64,000 nt of DNA from Nesterenkonia sp. (lineage in GTDB: Bacteria > Actinomycetota > Actinomycetes > Actinomycetales > Micrococcaceae). A program made the position numbers and the translations under genes. Of the stretch, positions 49,232 through 57,812 are shown piece by piece (position 1 is the first letter of the stretch; every line of letters starts with the position of its first letter). The stretch is from positions 1 to 64,000 of the forward strand of contig NZ_JAJUJJ010000014.1 of NCBI RefSeq assembly GCF_029265375.1, read 5' to 3'. The notes beneath the pieces were generated by a model. It was given only the letters and a program-made list of their open reading frames with translations. It searched no databases and was not told the origin of the DNA.

Positions 49232-50152
49232 CTAAGGACGACGAAGCATGGGCTCCCGAAACCCCGGCAGGGCTGCGGCGATGACTGCAGCAGTCTCTGA
49301 GGTTTCGCGGCCGGTGGTACTGACCACGTGCGCATTCGGAGGCCTGAGATGGTGCTGGCGGCTTTCCTCCACGGCCGCCGCGATCGCTGCATTCAATGCC
49401 TCGCCGGCCAGTCCCGGCCGGTGATCGCCCTGCAGCGGCGGCCCGCCGCCCTGGGCGCGGGCGGTGATACGTTCTGCGAGAGCATCGGCGGAAGCGTCCA
49501 GCCAGAATGTCGTGACAGGGCCGCCGTGCCAGGTCTCCTCCATGGCGCGCACAGTGTGCGGATCTCCGCTGACCACCACCGTTTCGGCGCCGCCTGCAGC
49601 GAGGGTTCCCACCACGGTTCGGGCGTTCTGGGCGCGCAGCGGTGCCAGTTCGGGGCTGCCGGCACTCGGTCCGAGAAACCCGAGCTGGTGAGCATCCAGG
49701 TAGCCCACTCCCCTTCCCGCATGTGCAAGGTGCATAAATGTCTGAAACCCGCTTGTGGAGACGCCGACTCCTCCCGGTCCGGTCAGCACGACCACCTCAG
49801 CAGAGCCCGATGACTCCGGGCCGGCCCGAAGCGTGTCCTCGGGGTCTGCAGACCCGGCCGCCGCATGCGCGAGGACCGCATTGGTGATCTGATCAGACAG
49901 CTGCGACGGCGCCTGATGCGTGGTGTCCAGATACAGATCAGCCGCGCTCGGGTCCAGCTCAGCGGCATACTTCACGGCATCGTCGGCGAGCTCAATGAGC
50001 CAGCCGCGGCGGTGAATCCGCTTACGCAGCGTCTCAGGGGTCGCATCCAGATGCACCGCCAGCATCCGATCCCTAGGCATATGCGGAAGCATCTGCCTCA
50101 GGCGCTCGGCGACCGGGAACCCCCGGGAGCAGTCTTCTGGGCCGTCCAGCAT
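49232..50152 (-). CDS. P-loop kinase-like protein, apparently missing its N-terminus
   Basis: A 306-residue reading with two kinase-like parts. The first (1-95) looks like only the C-terminal half of a small-molecule kinase (MLAVHLDATPETLRKRIHRRGW). The second (about 118-300) has a complete P-loop fold, VVVLTGPGGVGVST followed by YLDAHQLGFL, but the Walker A lysine is replaced by Val. The upstream region is too short to hold the missing half, and a 24-base direct repeat covers the presumed start. It may be a truncated gene or pseudogene. No function assigned. Confidence 0.55.
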   Translation of the reverse strand: MLDGPEDCSRGFPVAERLRQMLPHMPRDRMLAVHLDATPETLRKRIHRRGWLIELADDAVKYAAELDPSAADLYLDTTHQAPSQLSDQITNAVLAHAAAGSADPEDTLRAGPESSGSAEVVVLTGPGGVGVSTSGFQTFMHLAHAGRGVGYLDAHQLGFLGPSAGSPELAPLRAQNARTVVGTLAAGGAETVVVSGDPHTVRAMEETWHGGPVTTFWLDASADALAERITARAQGGGPPLQGDHRPGLAGEALNAAIAAAVEESRQHHLRPPNAHVVSTTGRETSETAAVIAAALPGFREPMLRRP

Positions 50153-50176
50153 CCCCGGGAGCAGCCTTCTGGGCCG
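50121..50176. repeat. Short tandem direct repeat at the edge of the truncated kinase-like gene
   Basis: Two 24-base copies (50121-50144 and 50153-50176) differ at one position and are spaced 32 bases start to start. Both begin CCCCGGGAGCAG. A 32-base duplication shifts the reading frame, which could have broken the 5' end of the kinase-like gene. Confidence 0.75.
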
Positions 50177-50220
50177 CGGGTTCGCTGGGTCTTCCGCACG
50201 CTCTCTGGTGGAATGGAGTT

Positions 50221-50679
50221 ATGCCCGACTCCCCCAGCCTGCACCGTGGCCCTGCGCACGAACCCACGCGGCGCCACAGAAGCCGAAGCGCCTCAGGTTC
50301 TGGCATCACACCGGCCAGTGCCCTCGCAACCACAGGGACGTTCACCGCGGACGCTCTGCTCGTGCTGCTCTTCGCGATGATGGGCAATCGGGAGCACGAT
50401 TCCGGCCTGGCCATGGGCGAGATCGTTTCCACCGCCTGGCCGTTCCTGGCCGGACTGGCCCTGGGCTGGCTGGTCACCGCCTCCTGGCGTCGTCCTGCCC
50501 AGATCTGGCCTGCCGGCGTCGTCGTGCTGGTCATCACCGTCACGGCTGGGATGACCCTGCGCCAGCTCTTCACCGACGGCGGCGTGCAAGTCTCCTTTGT
50601 GCTGGTGACCTTAGGCGTGCTGGCAGTGCTGCTGTTGGGCCGCCGAGCTGTCACCAGGCTGCTGCTCCCCCGCAGGTAG
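50221..50679 (+). CDS. DUF3054 family membrane protein
   Basis: A 152-residue protein of the actinobacterial DUF3054 family. A polar Arg/Ser-rich N-terminus of about 35 residues is followed by four membrane segments (TADALLVLLFAMMGNREH, WPFLAGLALGWLVTASW, GVVVLVITVTAGMTLRQLF, VSFVLVTLGVLAVLLLG). The GNREHD motif after the first helix is typical of the family. No function is known. It is divergent from the truncated kinase-like gene. Confidence 0.88.
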   Translation: MPDSPSLHRGPAHEPTRRHRSRSASGSGITPASALATTGTFTADALLVLLFAMMGNREHDSGLAMGEIVSTAWPFLAGLALGWLVTASWRRPAQIWPAGVVVLVITVTAGMTLRQLFTDGGVQVSFVLVTLGVLAVLLLGRRAVTRLLLPRR

Positions 50680-50875
50680 CGCACACAGGCCACCGTCATA
50701 TCCGTCTGACCTGCGGAAACCTGCCACCAAACTCTGACCGCACCTCCGGCTGATGCTCAGCCGATCATAAGCTGGCTGTCGATACGGTGGGCCGTGTCAG
50801 ACACCAGCGGCGCGGCCGGCTGGGCCGCGCCAACCTACCGCGCTGGGTTCATCGACACCAGAAGGAGGACGTTCG

Positions 50876-52069
50876 GTGAAAGCAGTGACGTGGCAAGGCC
50901 CCCGAAAAGTATCCGTAGAGACAGTGCCGGATCCGGTGCTGGAGAAGCCCAACGACGCCGTCGTGGAGATCACCTCCACCGCCATCTGCGGTTCGGACCT
51001 TCACCTCTACGAAGTCCTGGGGCCATTCATGACCCCGGGAGACATCATTGGGCACGAGCCCATGGGACGCGTGGTCGAAGCTGGCTCCGAGACCAATCTG
51101 CGCGTCGGCGACCGCGTGGTGATCCCCTTCCAGATCGCCTGCGGGGACTGCTTCTTCTGCAACCAGGGGCTGCAGACCCAGTGCGAAACCACCCAAGTCA
51201 CCGAACAGGGTTCAGGCGCCCGGCTGTTCGGCTACTCCCAGATCTACGGTGCAGTGCCCGGCGGCCAGGCCCAGTACCTGCGAGTGCCCCACGCCGACTA
51301 CGGCCCCATCGTGGTCGGCGAGGAGTTCCCCGACCATCGCTACCTCTTCCTCTCCGATGTGCTGCCCACCGCGTGGCAGGCGGTGGCCTATGCCCAGCGC
51401 AGCGCAGGCGAGTCAGTGGCCGTCATCGGCCTGGGCCCTATCGGCCAGTTCGCCGCCCGAATCGCCAAGCATCAGGGCCTGACGGTCTACGCGATCGAAC
51501 CCGAAGCCGAGCGCCGGGAGATGGCCGCCCGGCACGGCGTCCTCGTCTTTGACACCGGAGACGACTCAGTGGCGGCCATCCGCGATGCGACCCAGGGCCG
51601 CGGTCCCGACGCGGTCATCGACGCCGTCGGTATGGAAGCCCACGGAGACACCCAGTCGATGCTGGGCAAACTGGCCCAGCGTTCAGCCCAGTTCCTGCCG
51701 GAGAAGCTGAGCCAGCCGATGATGGAGAACTTCGGCATGGACCGGCTGGCAGCCCTGTACACCGCCATCGATCTGGTGCGCCGCGGCGGGACCATCAGCC
51801 TCTCCGGCGTCTACGGGGGCCAGGCCTCTCCCCTGCCGATGCTCACGCTGTTCGACAAGCAGATCCAGGTCACCATGGGCCAGGCCAACGTCCGGAACTG
51901 GATTGACCAGATCCTGCCGCTGGTGGAGGACCCCGCAGACCCGCTGGGAGTCGACGACTTTGTCACTCACCGTCTTCCCCTGCACGAGGCGCCCGGCGCC
52001 TACGAGATGTTCCAGAAGAAGGAGGACGGCTGCATCAAAGTAGTCCTGGACCCCCAGGCAACCGCCTGA
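50876..52069 (+). CDS. Zinc-dependent alcohol dehydrogenase family protein (formaldehyde dehydrogenase-like)
   Basis: A 397-residue medium-chain dehydrogenase. The catalytic zinc site is Cys in AICGSDLHLYE near 40 and GHEPMGRVVE near 62; the structural zinc cluster is CGDCFFCNQGLQTQC near 92-106. The NAD site is VIGLGPIGQFAARI. The long form with a 20-residue insert resembles glutathione-independent formaldehyde dehydrogenase and threonine-dehydrogenase-like proteins. It starts with GTG after AAGGAGGAC. An SDR gene follows after 42 bases; the group looks like a stress or detoxification unit. Confidence 0.9.
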   Translation: MKAVTWQGPRKVSVETVPDPVLEKPNDAVVEITSTAICGSDLHLYEVLGPFMTPGDIIGHEPMGRVVEAGSETNLRVGDRVVIPFQIACGDCFFCNQGLQTQCETTQVTEQGSGARLFGYSQIYGAVPGGQAQYLRVPHADYGPIVVGEEFPDHRYLFLSDVLPTAWQAVAYAQRSAGESVAVIGLGPIGQFAARIAKHQGLTVYAIEPEAERREMAARHGVLVFDTGDDSVAAIRDATQGRGPDAVIDAVGMEAHGDTQSMLGKLAQRSAQFLPEKLSQPMMENFGMDRLAALYTAIDLVRRGGTISLSGVYGGQASPLPMLTLFDKQIQVTMGQANVRNWIDQILPLVEDPADPLGVDDFVTHRLPLHEAPGAYEMFQKKEDGCIKVVLDPQATA

Positions 52070-52111
52070 GAACTCCCCTCCCCCGTCCTTACGGAGACAA
52101 GGAGACACCCG

Positions 52112-53008
52112 ATGACGCAGGAACAGCAGGACCCGCGCACCAAACACAAAGACGACGAGTTTCCCACCGGCCAGCAGCAGGGTCAGCCCGGACTGACCGG
52201 ACTGACCCGGCCGGATCCCGACCACGGTGAGGACAGCTACGTGGGCCACAACAGGCTCACCGGAAAGCGCGCCCTGATCACCGGCGGCGATTCCGGCATC
52301 GGGCGGGCTGTGGCCATCGCCTTCGCCCGGGAAGGAGCCGATGTGGCCATCGTGCACCTGCCGGAGGAGACCGAGGACGCCGAGACCACCGCCTCCCACG
52401 TCCGCGAGGCAGGACGGAATGTGGCTCTCTACGCCCAGGATCTGCGGGCCGAGGGCGCCGCCGAGCAGATCGTCCGCCGCACCCTGGAGGACCTCGGCGG
52501 GATCGACGTGCTGATCCTCAACGCCGCCTACCAGCGCAAACGCGGCGGAATTGATGAGACTCCGATCGAAGAGGTGCAGAAGGTCTTCGACACCAATCTG
52601 ATCTCTCACATCGCTCTCGCCAAGGAGGCCGTGCCGCACCTTCCGGAGGGGTCCTCCATCATCACCACCACCTCCATTCAGGCCGCTGGGCCGGCTCCCC
52701 CACTGTTCGACTATGCGATGACAAAGGCCGCCCAGGTGGCGTTCACCGAGGTGCTGGCCCAGGAGCTCACCCCGAAGGGCATCCGGGTCAACGCCGTGGC
52801 GCCGGGGCCCATCTGGACCCCGCTGATCCCGGCCACCGGCTTTCCGGAGGACAAGGTGGAGTCCTTCGGCAAAGACACGCCGATGGAGCGTGCCGGCCAG
52901 CCCGCCGAGCTCGCCGGCGCCTATGTCTATCTGGCCTCTGAGGAGGCCAGTTACACCTCCGGGGCCGTCATCCCGGTCACCGGAGGCAAACCGTTCACAG
53001 GAGGATGA
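52112..53008 (+). CDS. SDR-family oxidoreductase (general stress protein 39-like)
   Basis: A 298-residue short-chain dehydrogenase. A polar N-terminal extension of about 45 residues, with DPRTKHKDDEFPTGQQQGQPG, is typical of the YdaD/YhdF (GSP39) group. The NAD(P) site is ALITGGDSGIGRAVA near 54 and the catalytic Ser-Tyr-Lys set lies in TSIQAAG and DYAMTKAA near 190-205. It overlaps the ribosome site of the next small gene and belongs to the same unit as the preceding dehydrogenase. Confidence 0.92.
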   Translation: MTQEQQDPRTKHKDDEFPTGQQQGQPGLTGLTRPDPDHGEDSYVGHNRLTGKRALITGGDSGIGRAVAIAFAREGADVAIVHLPEETEDAETTASHVREAGRNVALYAQDLRAEGAAEQIVRRTLEDLGGIDVLILNAAYQRKRGGIDETPIEEVQKVFDTNLISHIALAKEAVPHLPEGSSIITTTSIQAAGPAPPLFDYAMTKAAQVAFTEVLAQELTPKGIRVNAVAPGPIWTPLIPATGFPEDKVESFGKDTPMERAGQPAELAGAYVYLASEEASYTSGAVIPVTGGKPFTGG

Positions 53009-53013
53009 TCACA

Positions 53014-53298
53014 ATGGCGCAGAACAGCAGTTCCTCGGACGACCGATCCTCGGTCAAGGACGAGGAGCTCTATGAGAAGCTCCGCGAGGAGCAGGGCTAC
53101 TCGAAGGAGAAGGCCGCCCGCATTGCCAACTCCGCCAATAAGGAGGGCCGCAGCGCCCAGGGCAAGAAGGGCGGCAGCTCCCCGCAGTATGAAGACTGGA
53201 CCGTCGACGAGCTGCGCGACAGGGCCAAGGAGGTCGACATCACCGGCTACTCGGATATGAACAAGGACGAACTCATCGACGCGCTGCGGAACCACTGA
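53014..53298 (+). CDS. DUF7218/Rho N-terminal-like small protein
   Basis: A 94-residue protein. Residues 15-45 contain KDEELYEKLREEQGYSKEKA with ARIANSANKEG, the DUF7218 pattern, and the C-terminal 35 residues (WTVDELRDRAKEVDITGYSDMNKDELIDAL) form a Rho N-terminal-type SAP-like helical domain. The ATG at 53014 is nine bases from GGAGG; an ATG at 53005 would lie too close to it. Such proteins are often found with stress genes; the role is unknown. Confidence 0.85.
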   Translation: MAQNSSSSDDRSSVKDEELYEKLREEQGYSKEKAARIANSANKEGRSAQGKKGGSSPQYEDWTVDELRDRAKEVDITGYSDMNKDELIDALRNH

Positions 53299-53332
53299 CC
53301 ATTCCGCGGTGGATCAGCGACGGCGTCGGGGC

Positions 53333-54274
53333 TCAGGGTCCCGGCGTCGTCGTCTGCTGTGCCTCGGAGGTGTCCTCCACCTCGCCGGGCACGGTGAAGA
53401 TCTGGCCGTTGCGGGGCATACCCTCCAGCGCGGTCTCACTCGGTTCTGATGCCTGCTTCTCCCACGCCGGATCGATCGCGTCCAGAACTGCGTCGCGGAA
53501 CACCATGGGAACCCCCGCGGCGGCGTCGACGGAAGCGCGGTCCATCAGCTGCACGTGCAGGTGCGGCTCAGTGGTGTTGCCGGTATTGCCCACCTCGGCG
53601 ATCACCTCGCCGGCTTCCACCCGCTGACCGACCTCGACCCTCACTGAGCCGCGGCGCAGGTGCGCGTATGCGGCATAGGTGCCGTCGTCGTGCTGGATCA
53701 CCACCCGGTTGCCCAACACCGCCCGGTATCCACCGATCAGCTCGCGCACGGTGCTCTCCACCACCAGCATCCACAGCAGTGCCTGCCAGGTGTTGCGTGC
53801 CCGCTGGTCACGCTGCCGGTGCGCCGCTTCGACCACAGCGCCGGCGGCCATGGCACAGACCGGCTCGCCGAAGCAGGTGAACTCCTCCGGAGGGCTGCCG
53901 CGCAGGGCGCTGCGCACCGAGGCGGGGTTGATCTGTGTGGTGAGGTCTTCTGCCACGGTCGGGTGGGAGACGTCGACGGCGAACCGCTGACCGCGTGTGA
54001 CGGTGCCATGACTGGGCACCCTCTGACCGGGGCTGTTCACCGCCAGCCACCTCCCGCGCACCGGCGACCTCAGGGCCGCCGGCTCCCGCGGCTCGGTCAC
54101 CGGCGCCGTGCGGTAGAGCAGATAACCGACCAGGATGAGGCCGACGACGCCGAGCACCCAGGCCAGGCCGGCCGGCGGACTGAAAATCCCCGTCAGGTCC
54201 GCCACGATCAGCAGCAGCCCGGCCAGTATGACGATCCGCCATACCGGGCGCAGGCCAGAGATGCTCCGTCTCAA
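53333..54274 (-). CDS. Membrane-anchored M23 family metallopeptidase
   Basis: Two membrane helices (residues about 12-30 and 34-55 from this start) precede a LytM/M23 domain with GNRVVIQHDDGTYAAYAHL, VEAGEVIAEVGNTGNTTEPHLHVQL and the upstream SHGTVTRGQRFAVD. M23 enzymes cleave peptidoglycan cross-links or Gly-rich peptides. I place the start at a TTG (54274) after AAAGGA because codons upstream lack the usual G/C third-position bias; an ATG at 54352 that overlaps the preceding stop is the alternative. It is the last gene of the linaridin-like unit by position, but may be independent. Confidence 0.7.
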   Translation of the reverse strand: MRRSISGLRPVWRIVILAGLLLIVADLTGIFSPPAGLAWVLGVVGLILVGYLLYRTAPVTEPREPAALRSPVRGRWLAVNSPGQRVPSHGTVTRGQRFAVDVSHPTVAEDLTTQINPASVRSALRGSPPEEFTCFGEPVCAMAAGAVVEAAHRQRDQRARNTWQALLWMLVVESTVRELIGGYRAVLGNRVVIQHDDGTYAAYAHLRRGSVRVEVGQRVEAGEVIAEVGNTGNTTEPHLHVQLMDRASVDAAAGVPMVFRDAVLDAIDPAWEKQASEPSETALEGMPRNGQIFTVPGEVEDTSEAQQTTTPGP

Positions 54275-54348
54275 TGAGTTCCTTTCATGGACGTGAGCAC
54301 CCTCCTCCGGGGAACTTCCGGCCCTGACTGATGCAGAGTCTGCAGACC

Positions 54349-55188
54349 TCATCCGGCCCATGCGCCCGAGGTGGTCTGCACATGCGAGATTACCTGGCGG
54401 ACCCGACCGTCGGACGCCAGTCGGCCGAAGTCGTGAACCCACAGGGAAGGTCCACCCTTACGGCTGGCGACCGGAACCATGCGGTAGCACGCGGCAAAGC
54501 GATCCCCCTGCCGCAGGGCCTGCTCCACCTCTACCTGGTAGCTCAGACCTTTGGCGCGGGCGCGGCGAATCTGCTCGACCATCTCCGGGCCGTGCTTGAC
54601 CGCGTGGTTGATACGCATTTGGCAGTGGGGGGTGTGGAAGGTATGGAAAACCTGCGCCGCATCGAGGCTCGAGTCCAGGGACTGCCGATTGTAATCAGTC
54701 AGATAGGCAGTCACGTCAGTGGCCGGCCCACCTTCCGGTTCGCCCGAGGTGCCGGCGGGGGCGTCATCGCGCTCAATCGCCTCTGCGGGGTCCTCCCAGA
54801 TGTAGCGGGTCCGTTCTGTGGTGGCCTCAGCGGCGATCCTGCCCTGCGGGTCGAGCCGGTAGAAGGTGAACCGTTCCGTCTCCACCTTCAGGCGCCACAG
54901 CAGATCGGTGGTGATGCTGTACCGGACTGCGGCCTCCCTGTGCCCTGCCACTGCGTCACGAATCTGAACCCGGTAGTCAATACCGCTGCTCCGCCTTCGG
55001 CGCAGCTGGGCAAGAATCTGCTGCTGGGAGTGGGGCTTCTGGTTTAGCAGGTGTGCAGAATCCGGGCTGTGGCTGCGGCGAAGCAGCTCACTGAGATCCT
55101 CGACCCCGTCGAAGGTGCTCTTGGTGAATTCGCGGACGAACCGGACGATATTCTCACCGGGAAGCGGAAGCTGTCTGGTCTGCATCAT
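54349..55188 (-). CDS. Tandem NTF2/SnoaL-like protein in the linaridin-like operon
   Basis: A 279-residue protein made of two similar halves. Each has an Arg-rich helix, then a strand pair: RRRRSSGIDYRVQIRDAV with REAAVRYSI in the first, and RRARAKGLSYQVEVEQAL with DRFAACYRM in the second. The fold pattern is that of NTF2/SnoaL-like domains. No enzyme motif is visible. The ATG pair at 55188/55185 follows GAGGAG; an ATG at 55215 is possible. It lies 62 bases after the exporter gene on the same strand, so it is probably part of the cluster, role unknown. Confidence 0.65.
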   Translation of the reverse strand: MMQTRQLPLPGENIVRFVREFTKSTFDGVEDLSELLRRSHSPDSAHLLNQKPHSQQQILAQLRRRRSSGIDYRVQIRDAVAGHREAAVRYSITTDLLWRLKVETERFTFYRLDPQGRIAAEATTERTRYIWEDPAEAIERDDAPAGTSGEPEGGPATDVTAYLTDYNRQSLDSSLDAAQVFHTFHTPHCQMRINHAVKHGPEMVEQIRRARAKGLSYQVEVEQALRQGDRFAACYRMVPVASRKGGPSLWVHDFGRLASDGRVRQVISHVQTTSGAWAG

Positions 55189-55250
55189 CGTCTCCTCTGG
55201 TCTGCACGTAGTCATCTTGCCCTCTGCGGTCTCCCGTGAAGGGGTCCTGC

Positions 55251-57011
55251 TCATGTCACGGCCGCGGTCTGCAGCTGGCCCTCGGCCAATCGCCGGTAGA
55301 TCTCGTCGGTCTCCATCAGGCTCGCGTGGGTGCCGGTGGCCCGGAGTCTGCCGTCCTGCATCACCAGGATCTGGTCTGCCTCCATCACAGTGGATATCCG
55401 GTGGGCGATGGTCAGCACTGCGCACTGCTGGGCCGCCTCCGCCACAGCATCGCGCAGGGCCGCCTCAGTGTCACTGTCCACATGGGCGGTGGCTTCATCG
55501 AGCAGGATCACCTCGGGCTCCTGCAGCAGGGTGCGCGCGATGGCCAGCCGCTGCCGCTGACCACCGGAGAGTCCCGCGCCGCGCTCCCCAAGCTCTGTGT
55601 CCAGGCCCTGCGGCAGGGCATCGATGACGTCGGCGAGGTTCGCCTGGCGCAAAACACGGCTGATCTGGGCCTCGTCGGCGTCGGGTCGGGCGTAGACCAG
55701 GTTGTCCCGGATGGTGCCACGCAGCAGCGGGGAATCCTGCTCCACATAACCCACCAATCCGCGCAGCCGGTGCAGGTCCATAGTGGCGATGTCCTCTCCG
55801 GCCACTCTGATCGTGCCGCGGGAGGGGGTGTAGAACCGCTCAATGAGTTGGAACAGGGTGGTCTTCCCCGCACCAGAGGGTCCGACGACGGCGGAGAGAC
55901 CGCGGGAGGGAATGCTGAAGGAAACATCCCGCAGCGCCGGGGTCTCCTCGTTGTAGGAGAACTGCACGGCATCGAAGGTCACTGCCGGCGCAGTGGTGTG
56001 AACGCTCCCATTCGCTTCGGCTCGACTGCGTGGCGCGTACTGCGGGGACCGGGGCTCCTGGGAGGCCGGACGGTCCTCCTCCTGCGGCATCTCGCCCAGC
56101 TCGGTGACCCGCTGAATGGCAGCCCTCCCCTGCTGGATCTGCCCCACCGCCAGAAAGAGCATCACAAGCGGGGACACCAGGTAGAACAGGTACATCACGA
56201 AGGCGGTCAGGTCGGCCGGGTGCAGCTCTCCGGTGGCTACCCTGGCCATTCCCCAGGCAATCACCACAGCAAGCGATATCTGTGTGCCCACGTTCATGGC
56301 CGGTTGAAGAAGTGCCCCCAGCGCAGTGACGCGGATACCGCTGCGGCGAGCAGTTCCTGCCAGTTCGGCCAGACGCTCGGTTTCCCGCGATTCTGCCCGG
56401 GATGCTTTCACGGTGGTCAGCGCGCCGAGGACCCGCTGCAGCCCGGACCCGAAGTTGCTGGTGTGCTGCCTGTTGGCCAACGAAGCGATCCGCACCTGGC
56501 GGGCGAGCAGCAGTGCCACCACGCTGGCCCCGCCCAGGCAGGCCAGGGTAGCCACCAAGAGCTGCCAGTCGAGCCAGGCCATAAACGCTATGCCTCCGAC
56601 CACCATGAATGCGGAGCTCACCAGCTGAGCGATGGCTTGGGTTATGACCATGCAGGCCAAGGTCGTGTCTCCCACCATCCTGGTGAAGATGTCGCCTGTC
56701 TCCATACGCTGGAAGTCGCTGATCCGGCTGCGCAGCAGCCGCCCGACCAACAGGTGCCGAAGATCGAAGACGATGTTCTCGCCTGCACGCCCGATCAGGT
56801 ACGCATTGGCCGCCGAGAGTGCCGCGTCCAGAGCGAAGAGGATCACAATGATGGTCAGCGGTACGGTGATGGGCTCCCCCTCGGAGACTGCCCGGATCAG
56901 CAGCCCTATGAACAGCGGCTGAGCCAGCGCTGCGCAGGCGCCCAGCAGGCCGAGGACGATGCCGATGATCAGCAGCACCCGGTGTCCGGCGATGATGTGG
57001 GGGAAGTTCAT
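55251..57011 (-). CDS. linT: ABC exporter of the linaridin-like cluster (CypT-like)
   Basis: A 586-residue half-transporter that would act as a homodimer. The membrane domain has six helices in residues 1-300; the ATPase domain has Walker A VGPSGAGKTTLF near 375, the Q-loop YVEQDSPLL, the signature LSGGQRQRLAIART near 480 and Walker B VILLDEATAHVD near 500. No N-terminal C39 peptidase is present, so leader removal must be done by another protein. Its ATG overlaps the methyltransferase stop as ATGA. Linaridin clusters encode an exporter of this type (CypT); it could also confer self-resistance. Confidence 0.85.
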   Translation of the reverse strand: MNFPHIIAGHRVLLIIGIVLGLLGACAALAQPLFIGLLIRAVSEGEPITVPLTIIVILFALDAALSAANAYLIGRAGENIVFDLRHLLVGRLLRSRISDFQRMETGDIFTRMVGDTTLACMVITQAIAQLVSSAFMVVGGIAFMAWLDWQLLVATLACLGGASVVALLLARQVRIASLANRQHTSNFGSGLQRVLGALTTVKASRAESRETERLAELAGTARRSGIRVTALGALLQPAMNVGTQISLAVVIAWGMARVATGELHPADLTAFVMYLFYLVSPLVMLFLAVGQIQQGRAAIQRVTELGEMPQEEDRPASQEPRSPQYAPRSRAEANGSVHTTAPAVTFDAVQFSYNEETPALRDVSFSIPSRGLSAVVGPSGAGKTTLFQLIERFYTPSRGTIRVAGEDIATMDLHRLRGLVGYVEQDSPLLRGTIRDNLVYARPDADEAQISRVLRQANLADVIDALPQGLDTELGERGAGLSGGQRQRLAIARTLLQEPEVILLDEATAHVDSDTEAALRDAVAEAAQQCAVLTIAHRISTVMEADQILVMQDGRLRATGTHASLMETDEIYRRLAEGQLQTAAVT

Positions 57012-57766
57012 GATGTCCTCTTATAGCTCGCGATGAACAGCAATCCAGCTTCCTGGTAGGGATTCCCCATGGCGTCAGCCCACAACCCGTCCCGAACCAG
57101 ACCGGCGCTCGCGGCATAGCTGTCCACCTCTTCGGGAGTCAGCAGTCGCAGCACCTCGGTGCCGATGCGGTGAGTCCCATCGGCTTCGTACCAGATCTGA
57201 GAGCAGTGCCAAAGATCGTCGGGAAGCAGAGTCGCAAAGGTCTGCAGCCCCGTGTTGGGCTCCGGGTAAGGAACGAACAACGAGGTTCGTGTGGAACCTT
57301 CGTGCAGCGCCACACAGCCGGGCCGATTATGCGTCTCGATGATCAGGCGTCCCCCAGGGGCCAGCAGTTCGGCTGCCCGCAGCATGCTCTCTTCCTGGGC
57401 CTGCCGGTCCAATTGGAGCGCCAGCGCTGAGCACACGATGTAGACCAGACCGTACCGGCGGTCCTCCGAATAGGTGCGCATGTCCCCCAGCACCGGGCGG
57501 ACCGTCGCTTCGTCACACTCCTGGCGCAGACCCTCCAGCATCAGCTCGGAGCAGTCCACTCCGACGACCTGCCCCACATGGCGTGCCAGCGGCGCGGCGA
57601 TCCGGCCGGTTCCCACCCCCATCTCCAAGGTGCCGGCAGTGGGATCGGGATGGTGGCGCGCCAGGAAATCCACCAGGATCTGAGCTGAAGCGTCCTTGGG
57701 GAAGATCCTGTCGTACCAGCCTGCAAACTGTTCGGCGTAGCCGATGTCCTGCACTGTCGTAGTCAC
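57008..57766 (-). CDS. linM: SAM-dependent methyltransferase (candidate alpha-N-methyltransferase, CypM-like)
   Basis: A 252-residue class I methyltransferase with motif I LEMGVGTGRIAAPLA near 48-62, VGVDCSELML (motif II) and the post-III region LLAPGGRLIIETHN. Substrate class cannot be read from the fold. In cypemycin, CypM dimethylates the N-terminal Ala of the core; both cores here also start with Ala after the predicted cleavage, so the same reaction is likely. It is coupled to the exporter gene by ATGA and follows the LinL-like gene by 46 bases. Confidence 0.82.
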   Translation of the reverse strand: MTTTVQDIGYAEQFAGWYDRIFPKDASAQILVDFLARHHPDPTAGTLEMGVGTGRIAAPLARHVGQVVGVDCSELMLEGLRQECDEATVRPVLGDMRTYSEDRRYGLVYIVCSALALQLDRQAQEESMLRAAELLAPGGRLIIETHNRPGCVALHEGSTRTSLFVPYPEPNTGLQTFATLLPDDLWHCSQIWYEADGTHRIGTEVLRLLTPEEVDSYAASAGLVRDGLWADAMGNPYQEAGLLFIASYKRTS

Positions 57767-57812
57767 TGTGTCCGTCCTTCCTCAACGGCCGCGCCGTCGC
57801 CGCTTCTGCGGT

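Noticed and set aside
55236..57026. 596-codon open frame on the plus strand
   Set aside because: Antisense to the ABC exporter, which has complete Walker and signature motifs; His/Gly/Gln-rich shadow translation.
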